Origin: Acidobacteriota bacterium
GTDB lineage: Bacteria > Acidobacteriota > Terriglobia > Bryobacterales > Bryobacteraceae
Reading direction: 5' to 3'
Assembly: GCA_947470805.1 (NCBI GenBank)
Contig: CANIVU010000008.1
Location: forward strand, 1-64,000
Length of the DNA: 64,000 nucleotides
The notes below the pieces were generated by a model. It worked only from the letters and a program-made list of their open reading frames with translations, did not search any database and was not told the origin of the DNA. The position numbers and the translations under genes are program-made. Positions within the stretch are counted from its first letter, which is position 1. Every line of letters begins with the position of its first letter. Positions 53,733 to 61,836 of the stretch are shown here, one piece after another.

Positions 53733-54643
53733 TCGGCAGCTACGCCCGTCGTCTCCGCGATGCCGATTATCCCTGGGGCCCTACCCGCGAAGACCGCGAT
53801 CTCTACTGCCGCTACATCCGCGAAAACTGGGGCGGCCCCGTCGGCATTGAGGATCGCGCCCCCTCGCTCGCAACCGACCCCGCCTTCCGCGACTGGTGGG
53901 CCACCTACCTCCGCATGGGCGCCAGCCCCGGCGCCGCCGAAGCCCTCACCCGGATGAACGCCGATATCGACGTCCGCCCCATCCTTCCCACCATCCGCAC
54001 TCGCACCTTGGTCCTCCACCGCCGGGACGACAAGTGCCTGCTCCTGGAAGAAGGCCGCCTCATGGCCGACCGCATCCCCGGCGCCCGCTTCGTCGAACTC
54101 GATGGCGCCGACCATCTCCCCTTCATCGGTGACCAGGAACCCCTCTTCGCTGAAATCCAATCGTTCCTAGCCCACAGTGCCAGCGCCATCGAACCCGAAC
54201 GCTCCCTCGCCACCATCCTCTGCGTCGAAATCCCCACGCCCGATCTCGCCCGCCTGCAGATCCATCTCCGCCGCGAAATCGGCTGGTTCCGCGGCCGCCC
54301 CGGCGATCTCGGAACCGGCGCGCCGCTCGCCACCTTCGATGGGCCCGCCCGCGCCATCCGCTGCGCCCACTCCATCGTCACCCACGCCGGTGGCTACGGC
54401 GTCCGCCTCCGCGCCTCACTCCATACGGGCGAATGTGAGTTCGATCAGAAGGGCCTCCCCGCCGGCTCCGCCGTCATAATGGCCGGCACTCTGCTCCCCC
54501 AGTCGCCCCTCGGTGGCGTCGTCGTCTCCCGCGTCGTCAAGGATCTCGTCGCCGGCTCCGGCATCCGCTTCTCCGATGGCCGAAACCTCCAAATCCCCGG
54601 CCACCCCGACCCCTGGGAGCTCTACGAAGTCGTCGGCTGCTGA
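53600..54643 (+). CDS. alpha-beta hydrolase / cyclase-like domain, C-terminal part of the frame-disrupted gene
   Basis: Continuation of the gene at 52995 in another frame. It carries the hydrolase nucleophile elbow GVSEGGP (Ser in G-x-S-x-G), the acid/base end of the triad (RTLVLHRRDDKCLLLEEG and DGADHLPFIGDQEP), and then a domain resembling class III adenylate/guanylate cyclases (TILCVEIPTPDLARLQ, ATFDGPARAIRCAHSIV, RASLHTGECE, VVVSRVVKDLVAGSGIRFSD). The expected metal-binding Asp residues are largely replaced (Glu in CVEIP, none evident later), so it is probably not an active cyclase. The first codons overlap the upstream frame by 133 bases. It may be translated separately, be joined by frameshifting, or be a decayed gene. 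Confidence 0.6.
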   Translation: MDDVRAVMEAAGSQRAVLCGVSEGGPLCTLFAATHPEKTLGLVMIGSYARRLRDADYPWGPTREDRDLYCRYIRENWGGPVGIEDRAPSLATDPAFRDWWATYLRMGASPGAAEALTRMNADIDVRPILPTIRTRTLVLHRRDDKCLLLEEGRLMADRIPGARFVELDGADHLPFIGDQEPLFAEIQSFLAHSASAIEPERSLATILCVEIPTPDLARLQIHLRREIGWFRGRPGDLGTGAPLATFDGPARAIRCAHSIVTHAGGYGVRLRASLHTGECEFDQKGLPAGSAVIMAGTLLPQSPLGGVVVSRVVKDLVAGSGIRFSDGRNLQIPGHPDPWELYEVVGC

Positions 54644-54731
54644 CCCCGTATAAAGGAATTACAATTTCCTTACCACCCGGTGATCATTTCCCTAGGCCTT
54701 TTCCGTATTGTCGATTGCAGAGGAACTTGCA

Positions 54732-55760
54732 ATGAACATACCGGAACACGTAAAAGGCGGTCGAGAACTCATCCCAGGCCAGGCGTTTGACCTCACCGTT
54801 CCCGTCGGCCGTCCCGGTCGAATAACGATTTTTGCCTCCGCGCGCCGTCGCTCGCTCCACCTGTCGGCCCCCGCGCATTACCGGGTCGAACTCTACCAGC
54901 CCGGCTCCATCCACCCCGTCGCCGTCCGCGAAGTCGAAGGCCTCGGCCTGCTCAGCATCCTCGAGTTCGACGCCCGCAACAGCGCCGACCTCTGGACCGC
55001 CCGCATTATCAACATCAACAGCCTGCCGCTCCAGGTGGCCCTCGAAGTCTCCTACCCCGGCATCGAAGACCTGCAGGTACGCCACTTCCCATCGCATTTC
55101 TTGGAAGCCATCGCCAGCCGCCTCTTCGCCGAAACCACCGTCTGCCTCCAGCACGGTCGCAACGCCAGCTCCATCCGTTTCGCCCCCAGCCTCGGCGTGC
55201 GTGACTTTCGTTTCACCGTGCCCGCGCTCGAACGCCGCGTCTCCCCGCCGCTCCTGCCCGAACTCCAGATCGTTGAACAGATTAGCGACATCAACAGCAA
55301 CTCCATTCGCATGCGCCTCCTGCCCGGCTCGGTCGCCAACCCCGGCGGCACCCTGCGCCTGGAGATCGGGTTTGAGGAGGACGGCGACGAACTGATCGGC
55401 AGCTTCCCCATCCACCTCGCCCACATGAAGCTGCTGGTGGAACTCGATCTCGGCTGTGCCGACAACCGCATCTCGTTCAACAACGTCCGCGTCACCTTCG
55501 ATTTCGACATCGACATCCAGCCCCTCCCCGTCTGGATGTACAACCCCATGTTCGACTTCCAGGACCGGCTCCAGGAAGCCGTCCGCACCGGTGTCCGCTC
55601 GGCGTTTGAAGACGTTGATACCGTCGAATCGGCCACCCTCGGCTTCACCCGCGGCTTGGAGATGGTGCTCGGCACCACCGCCCGCATCGCTATGCTCCAA
55701 CTGGAAAACGGCCAGCTCTGCCTAAGCCTCTTCCGCCAGGCCCAATCCGCCGTAGCCTAG
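54732..55760 (+). CDS. conserved-looking hypothetical protein (342 aa)
   Basis: No family recognised. A soluble, beta-rich protein without signal peptide or membrane segment: alternating hydrophobic strands (RITIFASARRRSLHLSAPAH, VRVTFDFDIDIQPLPVWMYN), then a short helical C-terminal section (FQDRLQEAVRTGVRSAFEDV). The beta-sandwich-like first half suggests a binding or structural role. GAGGAAC about five bases before the ATG at 54732 supports this start over one eight codons earlier. It stands alone, with 100 bases before it and a 29-base palindrome after it. Codon use matches the C-rich style of this section. Confidence 0.7.
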   Translation: MNIPEHVKGGRELIPGQAFDLTVPVGRPGRITIFASARRRSLHLSAPAHYRVELYQPGSIHPVAVREVEGLGLLSILEFDARNSADLWTARIININSLPLQVALEVSYPGIEDLQVRHFPSHFLEAIASRLFAETTVCLQHGRNASSIRFAPSLGVRDFRFTVPALERRVSPPLLPELQIVEQISDINSNSIRMRLLPGSVANPGGTLRLEIGFEEDGDELIGSFPIHLAHMKLLVELDLGCADNRISFNNVRVTFDFDIDIQPLPVWMYNPMFDFQDRLQEAVRTGVRSAFEDVDTVESATLGFTRGLEMVLGTTARIAMLQLENGQLCLSLFRQAQSAVA

Positions 55761-55796
55761 TGCGTCCTCCGGTAAATCCCAATACCCCCCCCTCCT

Positions 55797-55825
55797 AAAT
55801 CCTGGGTGACTGTCACCCAGGATTT
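55797..55825. promoter_or_regulatory. perfect 29-bp palindrome upstream of the sugar isomerase gene
   Basis: Two 14-base arms, 55797-55810 and 55812-55825, are exact reverse complements around one central base (core ctgggtgactgtcaccca). It ends 53 bases before the isomerase start and 37 bases after the stop of the previous gene. No T-run follows, so an operator for a dimeric repressor is more likely than a terminator. Confidence 0.5.
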
Positions 55826-55878
55826 GTCCGATGCCGACCTTCGGCGCCACATCCGCGATACTATGGGCAGCAAAGCTC

Positions 55879-56778
55879 ATGCGCCATCCGCTCCTCCTCC
55901 ATTCCGTCAGCTACGCCGGCCTCTGGGGCCAGGCCTTCCTCCCCATCGACGCCTTTCTTGCCAAAGCCGAATCCCTCGGCTATGACGGCGTCATGCTCAT
56001 GGCCAAGCGCCCCCACGTCTCCCCCCTCGACTACGGTCCCGCCGAGCGCGCCCACCTTCGCGCCCAGCTCGCCAAACACAATCTCGACCACAACATCCTC
56101 GCCGGCTACTGCGACCTCACCACCGGCCTCGACCGCCGCGACATCCCCCACAAAGAAATCCAGCTGGCTTACCTCAAGGAGCTCTGCCACCTCGCCCACG
56201 AAATCGGCGTAAAGACGGTCCGCATCTTCACCGGTTACGAGTCCGCCCACGCCAGCTACCCCGAACAGTGGAACCTGGTCGTCGACACGCTTAAAGAAGC
56301 AGCCCGCCACGCAGCCGAATACGATGTGGTGCTCGGCCTCCAGAACCACCACGACATCGGCGTCGGCTACGAAGCCCTGCACGACATTCTCCACACCATC
56401 GACTCGCCCAACCTGAAAGCCCTCTACGACGCTTGGGCCCCCGCCCTCCAGGGCGTCGACATCGAAACCGCCGCCAGCAAGCTCGCCTCCCACACCGTCC
56501 ACACGACGATTGCCGACTACCAACTCCGCCCCCGCTATAAGTACCGGCCCGACCTGATTAACTACGAATCCCAGACCCCCGCTGTCGTAGCGGTGCCAAT
56601 GGGCGAAGGCTTCATCGACTACAGTCTCTTCCTCCGAGCCCTAAAGACCCACGGCTTCCAAGGCTCCATCGCCTACGAAATGTGTTCCCCGCTCAAAGGT
56701 GGAGGCAGCCTGGAAAACCTCGACCTCTGCGCCAAGCGCTTCCTCGCCTGGGCCACCGAATCCCACCTCTGCCCCTAA
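55879..56778 (+). CDS. sugar phosphate isomerase/epimerase-family protein (299 aa)
   Basis: TIM-barrel protein of the xylose-isomerase-like/AP-endonuclease-2 superfamily. Recognisable elements are the strand-helix YDGVMLMAKRPHVSPLDYGP, VRIFTGYESAHASYPEQWN, LGLQNHHDIGVGYEALHDIL with metal-binding His/Asp candidates, and the C-terminal GSIAYEMCSPLKGGGSLENLD. Such enzymes interconvert keto and aldo sugars or inositols; the substrate cannot be given. I chose the ATG at 55879 because the earlier in-frame start overlaps non-coding sequence and adds no conserved residues. A palindromic operator-like site lies just upstream. Confidence 0.8.
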   Translation: MRHPLLLHSVSYAGLWGQAFLPIDAFLAKAESLGYDGVMLMAKRPHVSPLDYGPAERAHLRAQLAKHNLDHNILAGYCDLTTGLDRRDIPHKEIQLAYLKELCHLAHEIGVKTVRIFTGYESAHASYPEQWNLVVDTLKEAARHAAEYDVVLGLQNHHDIGVGYEALHDILHTIDSPNLKALYDAWAPALQGVDIETAASKLASHTVHTTIADYQLRPRYKYRPDLINYESQTPAVVAVPMGEGFIDYSLFLRALKTHGFQGSIAYEMCSPLKGGGSLENLDLCAKRFLAWATESHLCP

Positions 56779-56939
56779 CCCGGATTTCCCCTGGTACCGG
56801 GTAACCGGGAAACCCCGTGATTTCGGAATTCCCCGGTCGGTTCGATTCGCCCTCTTTCAGGCCCGCAGACCGCCGGTCCCCCTCCCATGGGGCCCGGATG
56901 CCTGAAAAAAGCACTCCAAAACCGCGCCAAAATGCACCG

Positions 56940-56974
56940 TTTTGCACGCTTTCTGGTGCAAAAAACGTGCAAAA
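56940..56974. promoter_or_regulatory. inverted repeat in the ilvD upstream region
   Basis: Bases 56940-56948 (ttttgcacg) and 56966-56974 are perfect reverse complements, spaced 17 bases, with a third related gtgcaaaa between. They lie about 90 bases before the ilvD start within a 285-base gap that also holds short GC-rich self-complementary sequence (56785-56815). Possible operator or attenuator. Confidence 0.35.
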
Positions 56975-57063
56975 TGACACCCCAAAAACGGATTCCGAGC
57001 GCTTCTCCCGGTCCCGGAGGGCTGGATTGCCGGTCGCGATCCGGTAAAATGGAAGGGTCAATC

Positions 57064-58905
57064 ATGCCTCCCTACCGCTCCCGCACCTCCACCCATGGCC
57101 GCAACATGGCCGGCGCCCGCGCCCTCTGGCGCGCCACCGGCATGAAGGAAGGGGACTTCGGCAAACCCATCATCGCCATCGCCAACTCCTTCACCCAGTT
57201 CGTCCCTGGTCACGTGCATCTAAAGGACTTAGGGCAAATGGTCGCCCGGGAGATCGAAGCTCACGGCGGCGTTGCCAAGGAATTCAACACCATCGCTGTC
57301 GACGATGGTATCGCCATGGGCCACGGCGGCATGCTGTACTCGCTCCCCTCGCGCGAACTGATCGCCGATTCGGTCGAATACATGGTCAACGCGCACACCG
57401 CCGACGCGCTCGTCTGTATCTCGAATTGCGATAAGATTACCCCCGGTATGTTGATGGCAGCATTGCGCTTAAACATCCCGACTGTGTTCGTCTCCGGTGG
57501 CCCTATGGAGGCCGGCAAGGTCAATTGGCAGGGCACCACCCGCTTTGTCGACTTGGTCGACGCCATGATCGAAGCCGCCGACAAGCGCGTCTCCGATGCC
57601 GATGTCGCCGAAATGGAGCGCTCGGCCTGCCCTACCTGCGGCTCCTGTTCCGGCATGTTCACCGCTAACTCCATGAATTGTTTGACCGAAGCGCTCGGCC
57701 TCGCGCTTCCCGGCAACGGTTCTCTGCTCGCCACCCACGCCGCCCGCAAGGATCTCTTCCTCCGCGCCGGGCGCCTGTCGGTGGACTTGGCCAAGCGCTA
57801 CTACGAGCAGGACGACGCCTCGGTCCTCCCGCGCAACATCGCTAACTTCGAAGCTTTCGAGAACGCGATGACGCTCGACATCTCCATGGGCGGCTCCACC
57901 AACACGGTGCTCCACCTGCTCGCCGCGGCCCGCGAGGCGGAGATCAACTTTACCATGGCGGACATCGATCGTCTTTCTAGGCAAGTTCCTTGTTTGTCTA
58001 AGGTTGCGCCAGCAACAAACAAGTATCACATGGAGGATGTACATCGGGCTGGCGGCGTCATGGCCATCCTCGGCGAGCTCGACCGGGCGGGGTTGCTGCG
58101 CCGCCAGACGCTGACCGTCCACTCCCCCACCATGGCCGATGCCCTGGCCAAATGGGACATTGTGCAAAGCACCGACGAGGCCGCCAAGGAGTTCTACCGC
58201 GCTGCTCCCGGTGGCGTGCCGACCCAGGTGGCCTTCAGTCAAAATCGTTACTATCCAGAGTTAGATTCTGATCGAACAAATGGCTGTATCCGTAACAAAG
58301 AAAACGCCTATTCGCAAGATGGCGGCTTGGCTGTCCTGTTCGGCAATCTGGCTGAACGCGGCTGCATTGTGAAGACCGCTGGTGTGGATGAGAGCATTCT
58401 GAAGTTCCGTGGCGTTGCTAAAGTCTGCGAAAGCCAGGAGGAGGCGGTCGACCGTGTCCTTGGTGGGCAGATCGTCCCCGGAGACGTGGTTGTCGTTCGC
58501 TACGAAGGGCCGAAGGGTGGTCCCGGGATGCAGGAGATGCTCTATCCCACCAGCTATCTGAAGTCGGTCGGTCTGGGCAAGCAGTGTGCGCTGCTCACCG
58601 ATGGCCGGTTCAGCGGCGGCTCCTCGGGCCTCTCCATCGGCCATGCCTCGCCCGAAGCGGCGGCCGGCGGCACGATCGGACTGGTGGAGGAAGGGGACCC
58701 GATCGAGATTGATATCCCCAATCGAACCATTCATTTGGCTGTATCAGATGAAGTGTTGGCTTCACGTCGTGCCGCCATGGAAGCACTCGGTGCCAAGGCC
58801 TGGAAGCCGAAGAATCGGGAGCGTGTGGTCTCCGCCGCGCTGAAGGCCTACGCCTCGCTCACCACCTCCGCCGATACCGGCGCCATCCGCCGCTCGCTCG
58901 ACTAG
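57064..58905 (+). CDS. ilvD: dihydroxy-acid dehydratase (613 aa)
   Basis: Iron-sulfur enzyme dehydrating dihydroxy acids in valine, leucine and isoleucine synthesis. It matches the E. coli length and start ([20 protein letters not shown]). Cluster cysteines are in [15 protein letters not shown] and [17 protein letters not shown]; the Mg site and C-terminal [20 protein letters not shown] are intact. GGAAGGG upstream supports the ATG at 57064; the open frame before it reads through non-coding sequence. Codon use is mosaic: two stretches (about 57960-58045 and 58245-58310) use A/T-ending codons unlike the rest. The final CTAG serves as the stop for this gene and for the convergent cyclase gene. 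Confidence 0.95.
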   Translation: MPPYRSRTSTHGRNMAGARALWRATGMKEGDFGKPIIAIANSFTQFVPGHVHLKDLGQMVAREIEAHGGVAKEFNTIAVDDGIAMGHGGMLYSLPSRELIADSVEYMVNAHTADALVCISNCDKITPGMLMAALRLNIPTVFVSGGPMEAGKVNWQGTTRFVDLVDAMIEAADKRVSDADVAEMERSACPTCGSCSGMFTANSMNCLTEALGLALPGNGSLLATHAARKDLFLRAGRLSVDLAKRYYEQDDASVLPRNIANFEAFENAMTLDISMGGSTNTVLHLLAAAREAEINFTMADIDRLSRQVPCLSKVAPATNKYHMEDVHRAGGVMAILGELDRAGLLRRQTLTVHSPTMADALAKWDIVQSTDEAAKEFYRAAPGGVPTQVAFSQNRYYPELDSDRTNGCIRNKENAYSQDGGLAVLFGNLAERGCIVKTAGVDESILKFRGVAKVCESQEEAVDRVLGGQIVPGDVVVVRYEGPKGGPGMQEMLYPTSYLKSVGLGKQCALLTDGRFSGGSSGLSIGHASPEAAAGGTIGLVEEGDPIEIDIPNRTIHLAVSDEVLASRRAAMEALGAKAWKPKNRERVVSAALKAYASLTTSADTGAIRRSLD

Positions 58906-60527
58906 CGGACAGAGAAGATGATCGGATAGAGCCGCTCGAAGTACCAAAGTCGGGCAAAGTAGAAGCCAATCGGCGACGGGACGTAGGCCCCGTCGCCGAT
59001 TGCCGTTTCGAGCCACGCTTCGCCGCGGGCCAACGCGGTCGGATCGGTGCCAGCTAAAGCGGATAGCGCCAGTCCGGTTTCCTCGATGCTGGAGGCCAGT
59101 CCTTTGTCGCCACCCCAGCCGCCATCGGGGTTCTGCGCACCCAGCAGCCACTTGGCGCCCCGGTCCCACATGGGTTCCGACTTGGGGACACCCTGGAGAA
59201 CCCGGGCGGTTCCGTATACTGGATTCTCATCATTGGCTTGGAATTGATTTCCAAACCAAAGTGGTATCCAAGCGCCGTCATCTCGTTGCACGCGTTCAAG
59301 ATATGCGAGCGCTGCTTTCCGTCCGGCTAGGATCCGCGCCTGCAGCGCCGGCAGTTCTGCCTCCCAGGCGGCGAAGGCCTGCAGGGCATGGGCTGTGATG
59401 TCCTGGCTGCTGCGATCGAATGGAAGTTTGCCCCAGCCCCGGCAGAAGGTCGGCATTCCCCCGTCGCGGTTCTGCAGGTCGAGCAGCCAGGTGATGCCCA
59501 TGGCGGCCGATTCCCGTACCCGATTGTCCAGATTTCCGAGATGGCGCAGGGCGACGAGGGCCCCGGAGGTGTCGTCAGCGTCTGGCACGCCGCCGGGCAG
59601 GTCGGTCCAGGCCCAGCCGCCGGGCGGCGCTCCCGTGTAGGGGTGGCGGATGCGGTACTGCTGGCCGAGAAGCCATTCCCGGATCTGATTCCGGTCCGCG
59701 GCTGGCAGTTTCTCTCCCAGCGCGTTCACGGAAAGAGTTGTGACCCAAGTGGCGAGATTGGTATCGATCGGCCAGCTGCCATCCGTGCGGACCGAGGCTT
59801 CCAGGAAGCCGATCCCTTTGCGGACGACTTCATGTGAATTGTAGCCTGCTGCCAATAAGCTAATGGAAACAAAGCTTGTTAGTGGAGTCGCTTCCAGGAA
59901 GCCCCCGTTCACCGGCTGGATCGACTCGAGCACATTGAGCGTGCAGCTGGCCGTCGCGGCCTTCAGTGGATTCAGTTGCCGTCCTTTCCGCCAGCGAACG
60001 TGGCCGATGGCGATAAGTGCAGGTAACGCATAGCTAACTACCGGTAACTGTAACCAACGAAACCATTTCTGCGGACAGGCAGCGAGTTCGAACGGCAGTT
60101 GTGGCACCAGTTGCCAAGGCACGATACCCGCGACGGCAAGGACAGTGAGGATCGGTACGGAAAAGGTCTGATCGCTGCCGTAGCGAGACGCGATGGCTGT
60201 CGCGAGCCTCGCCGGCTCCAGCGAACCTGATTCGTGTAGCATCCACGCCTTGGCCCGGTCGCAAGGGCGTCCGCAGAGTGTGAATGCCGCCCAGCACAAA
60301 GCGGTGGTGGATATGTTGCTGATGCTACGGACGGTATCGCCCCAGCCGCCATCGGGGTTCTGGGTGCGTTCGAGCCAGTCGAGCCCGCCGGCGACGAGCT
60401 TCTCCCGTCCGCCTGCGAGGTGGAGTGCCATAACGGCGGTGGCGGTGGAGAGCGCGCTGCTGGACAACTCGCCGACCCAATGCCCTGCCGGGCCGCGCTC
60501 GGCCAGGAGCCGCTCGGCGGGTGTCAT
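58902..60527 (-). CDS. squalene-hopene-cyclase-like terpene cyclase (541 aa)
   Basis: Double alpha-barrel class II triterpene/diterpene cyclase relative. The DxDD catalytic acid motif is DADD at residues 316-319 ([12 protein letters not shown]), preceded by [13 protein letters not shown]-type repeats include QNPDGGWGD (56-64), [17 protein letters not shown] and [12 protein letters not shown] near residue 470. At 541 residues it is about 90-150 shorter than bacterial squalene-hopene cyclases, so substrate and product may differ. It is the last gene of the minus-strand terpenoid operon and its start may overlap a repeat-protein frame by four bases. It may act on the prenyl diphosphate or squalene-like product made upstream. 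Confidence 0.82.
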   Translation of the reverse strand: MTPAERLLAERGPAGHWVGELSSSALSTATAVMALHLAGGREKLVAGGLDWLERTQNPDGGWGDTVRSISNISTTALCWAAFTLCGRPCDRAKAWMLHESGSLEPARLATAIASRYGSDQTFSVPILTVLAVAGIVPWQLVPQLPFELAACPQKWFRWLQLPVVSYALPALIAIGHVRWRKGRQLNPLKAATASCTLNVLESIQPVNGGFLEATPLTSFVSISLLAAGYNSHEVVRKGIGFLEASVRTDGSWPIDTNLATWVTTLSVNALGEKLPAADRNQIREWLLGQQYRIRHPYTGAPPGGWAWTDLPGGVPDADDTSGALVALRHLGNLDNRVRESAAMGITWLLDLQNRDGGMPTFCRGWGKLPFDRSSQDITAHALQAFAAWEAELPALQARILAGRKAALAYLERVQRDDGAWIPLWFGNQFQANDENPVYGTARVLQGVPKSEPMWDRGAKWLLGAQNPDGGWGGDKGLASSIEETGLALSALAGTDPTALARGEAWLETAIGDGAYVPSPIGFYFARLWYFERLYPIIFSVR

Positions 60528-60958
60528 TGCGCGTGCCTCCTGCGGCTACTCGCCGGACGTGTCATTCGAAGGGCTTGATTCCACGGTTGACAGGCGGGGA
60601 CCCGGGTCGAAGCGCAGGTGTGGCGGCTGGTCGGGCTGTGGTTTGTGGCGTAGTCCGCGGGGGGGGCCGGGATGCGGACTGCGGCTTGGTGCTGCCGGGG
60701 AGCGGGTGGACCGGGTTTGTCCGGAATGCGGACTGCGGCGTGGGTCTGGTTGAGGGACGGGATGTGAGTGGCGGCGTTGGGTTGCCGGGGCGCGGGGGGA
60801 CTGGGTTTGGCCGAGATGTGGGCTGCGGCGTGGGACTGGCTGGGAGCGGGCGGCTCAGGGCTGGCCGGGATGTGGGTTGAGGCGTCGGTCTGGCTGTTGG
60901 CCGGTATAAGGGCTGCGTCGTGGGAGTGGAAGCGGGCCGGGATGGGGGGCGGCGTCAC
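60524..60958 (-). CDS. possible Pro/Ala/His-rich repeat protein (144 aa, GTG start)
   Basis: A frame exactly between two terpenoid genes: the GTG at 60956-60958 overlaps the upstream stop (GTGA) and its TGA overlaps the cyclase ATG (ATGA). It encodes at least five imperfect repeats of 12-19 residues with the pattern [Q/H]-x-x-A-A-x-[H/R]-I-P, often followed by a PxPPAP linker. The DNA shows matching imperfect repeats. No known domain. The coupling geometry supports translation, but repeats can keep frames open by chance and the codon use is biased by the repeat itself, so it might be a non-coding repeat tract. Confidence 0.4.
   Translation of the reverse strand: MTPPPIPARFHSHDAALIPANSQTDASTHIPASPEPPAPSQSHAAAHISAKPSPPAPRQPNAATHIPSLNQTHAAVRIPDKPGPPAPRQHQAAVRIPAPPADYATNHSPTSRHTCASTRVPACQPWNQALRMTRPASSRRRHAQ
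60565..60954. repeat. imperfect tandem repeat tract between terpenoid genes
   Basis: Degenerate direct repeats of roughly 36-57 bases, with recurring words such as gggatg(c/t)ggactgcgg and gctgcggcgtggg on the plus strand, fill the gap between the prenyltransferase-like and cyclase genes. Strand composition is strongly G-rich. It coincides with the possible repeat protein above. Confidence 0.6.
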
Positions 60959-61836
60959 AGGCTCAGATGCCCCAGGGCCAGGAGGCCGTAGTAGGTGTAC
61001 TCGCAGTCGGCGGCGTCGTCCATCCAATTGCCGTAGAAGGCGCCTTTGTTGGTCCAGAGTGAGTCGACGAAATCCAGGCAGACTTCCTGCACTTCACTGA
61101 TCGACACCTTCATGCCGGCCAGGGCTTGGAGCGCTGTCGCGGTGGAGAGGAGATCCGGAATCGGCGCGGCGGGCACGGCGTAGAAGCCGCCATCCTTATG
61201 GCAGCGCGCCAGGAGCCACTCGCCGAGGCCTTCCGGATACGGCTCGCCCAGGAGGCGGAGGATCGTCGCGGCGGCGGCTGTTGATGGCGTCAGCCCTAAC
61301 ATCTGGTCCGGCTGGTTGGCGTAGCCGCCGTCGTCGGCCCTTAGCAGGGCCAGGCAGCGCAGCATCTCCTCTGGTTCGGGCATCGGCTCCCGCAGGTCCT
61401 GGTAGGCCGCGGCCACCATGAAACAGGCATATGCGGTGCCGCCGTCGGAGCCCGCCACCGTGTTGTAGCCGCCTTCGGGCGTCCGGTATGACTCCAGACG
61501 GCGGGTGATCGCGGCGGCGTCGAGCGGTAGGGCTCGCGGTCCGCACACGTCCGCCCAGCAGCGGATGAGGCAACAGAGGTGGATCAGGTCCAGGTCCTCG
61601 CCGTTGCCGTACGTGCGCAGAAACCCATCAGTCTCCGGGGGGACGGCGGCGCCGAGCGCGATCAACCCTTCGAGGCCGAACACCGAGTAATAGAGATCAG
61701 GCGTGCCTGCACGGTCGCAAAACCCACCTGAGGGGGCCAGCTGCGACCGTAGAAACGCTTCGACTAGCGGCGCCGAATCACCCAGCTGCTTCGGCGACAG
61801 CCGCGCGATCTGCAGCATTTCGAGTCTCAAACTCAC
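60955..61836 (-). CDS. prenyltransferase/squalene-oxidase-repeat protein (293 aa)
   Basis: Single alpha-alpha barrel protein resembling protein prenyltransferase beta subunits and one half of terpene cyclases. Repeats are visible as GGFCDRAGTPDLYYSVFGLEGL, PEGGYNTVAGSDGGTAYACFM, DGGYANQPDQMLGLTPSTAAA and DGGFYAVPAAPIPDLLSTAT. The end (NWMDDAADCEYTYYGLLALG) has Asp-Cys near where zinc ligands occur in prenyltransferases. No DxDD motif, so it is not a class II cyclase by itself; it may pair with the cyclase or prenylate a substrate. Its start overlaps the polyprenyl synthase gene by 59 bases. Confidence 0.75.
   Translation of the reverse strand: MSLRLEMLQIARLSPKQLGDSAPLVEAFLRSQLAPSGGFCDRAGTPDLYYSVFGLEGLIALGAAVPPETDGFLRTYGNGEDLDLIHLCCLIRCWADVCGPRALPLDAAAITRRLESYRTPEGGYNTVAGSDGGTAYACFMVAAAYQDLREPMPEPEEMLRCLALLRADDGGYANQPDQMLGLTPSTAAAATILRLLGEPYPEGLGEWLLARCHKDGGFYAVPAAPIPDLLSTATALQALAGMKVSISEVQEVCLDFVDSLWTNKGAFYGNWMDDAADCEYTYYGLLALGHLSL

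Noticed and set aside
60565-60954. CRISPR array
   Set aside because: The repeats are degenerate, vary in length and have no constant spacer size, and no cas genes are nearby.
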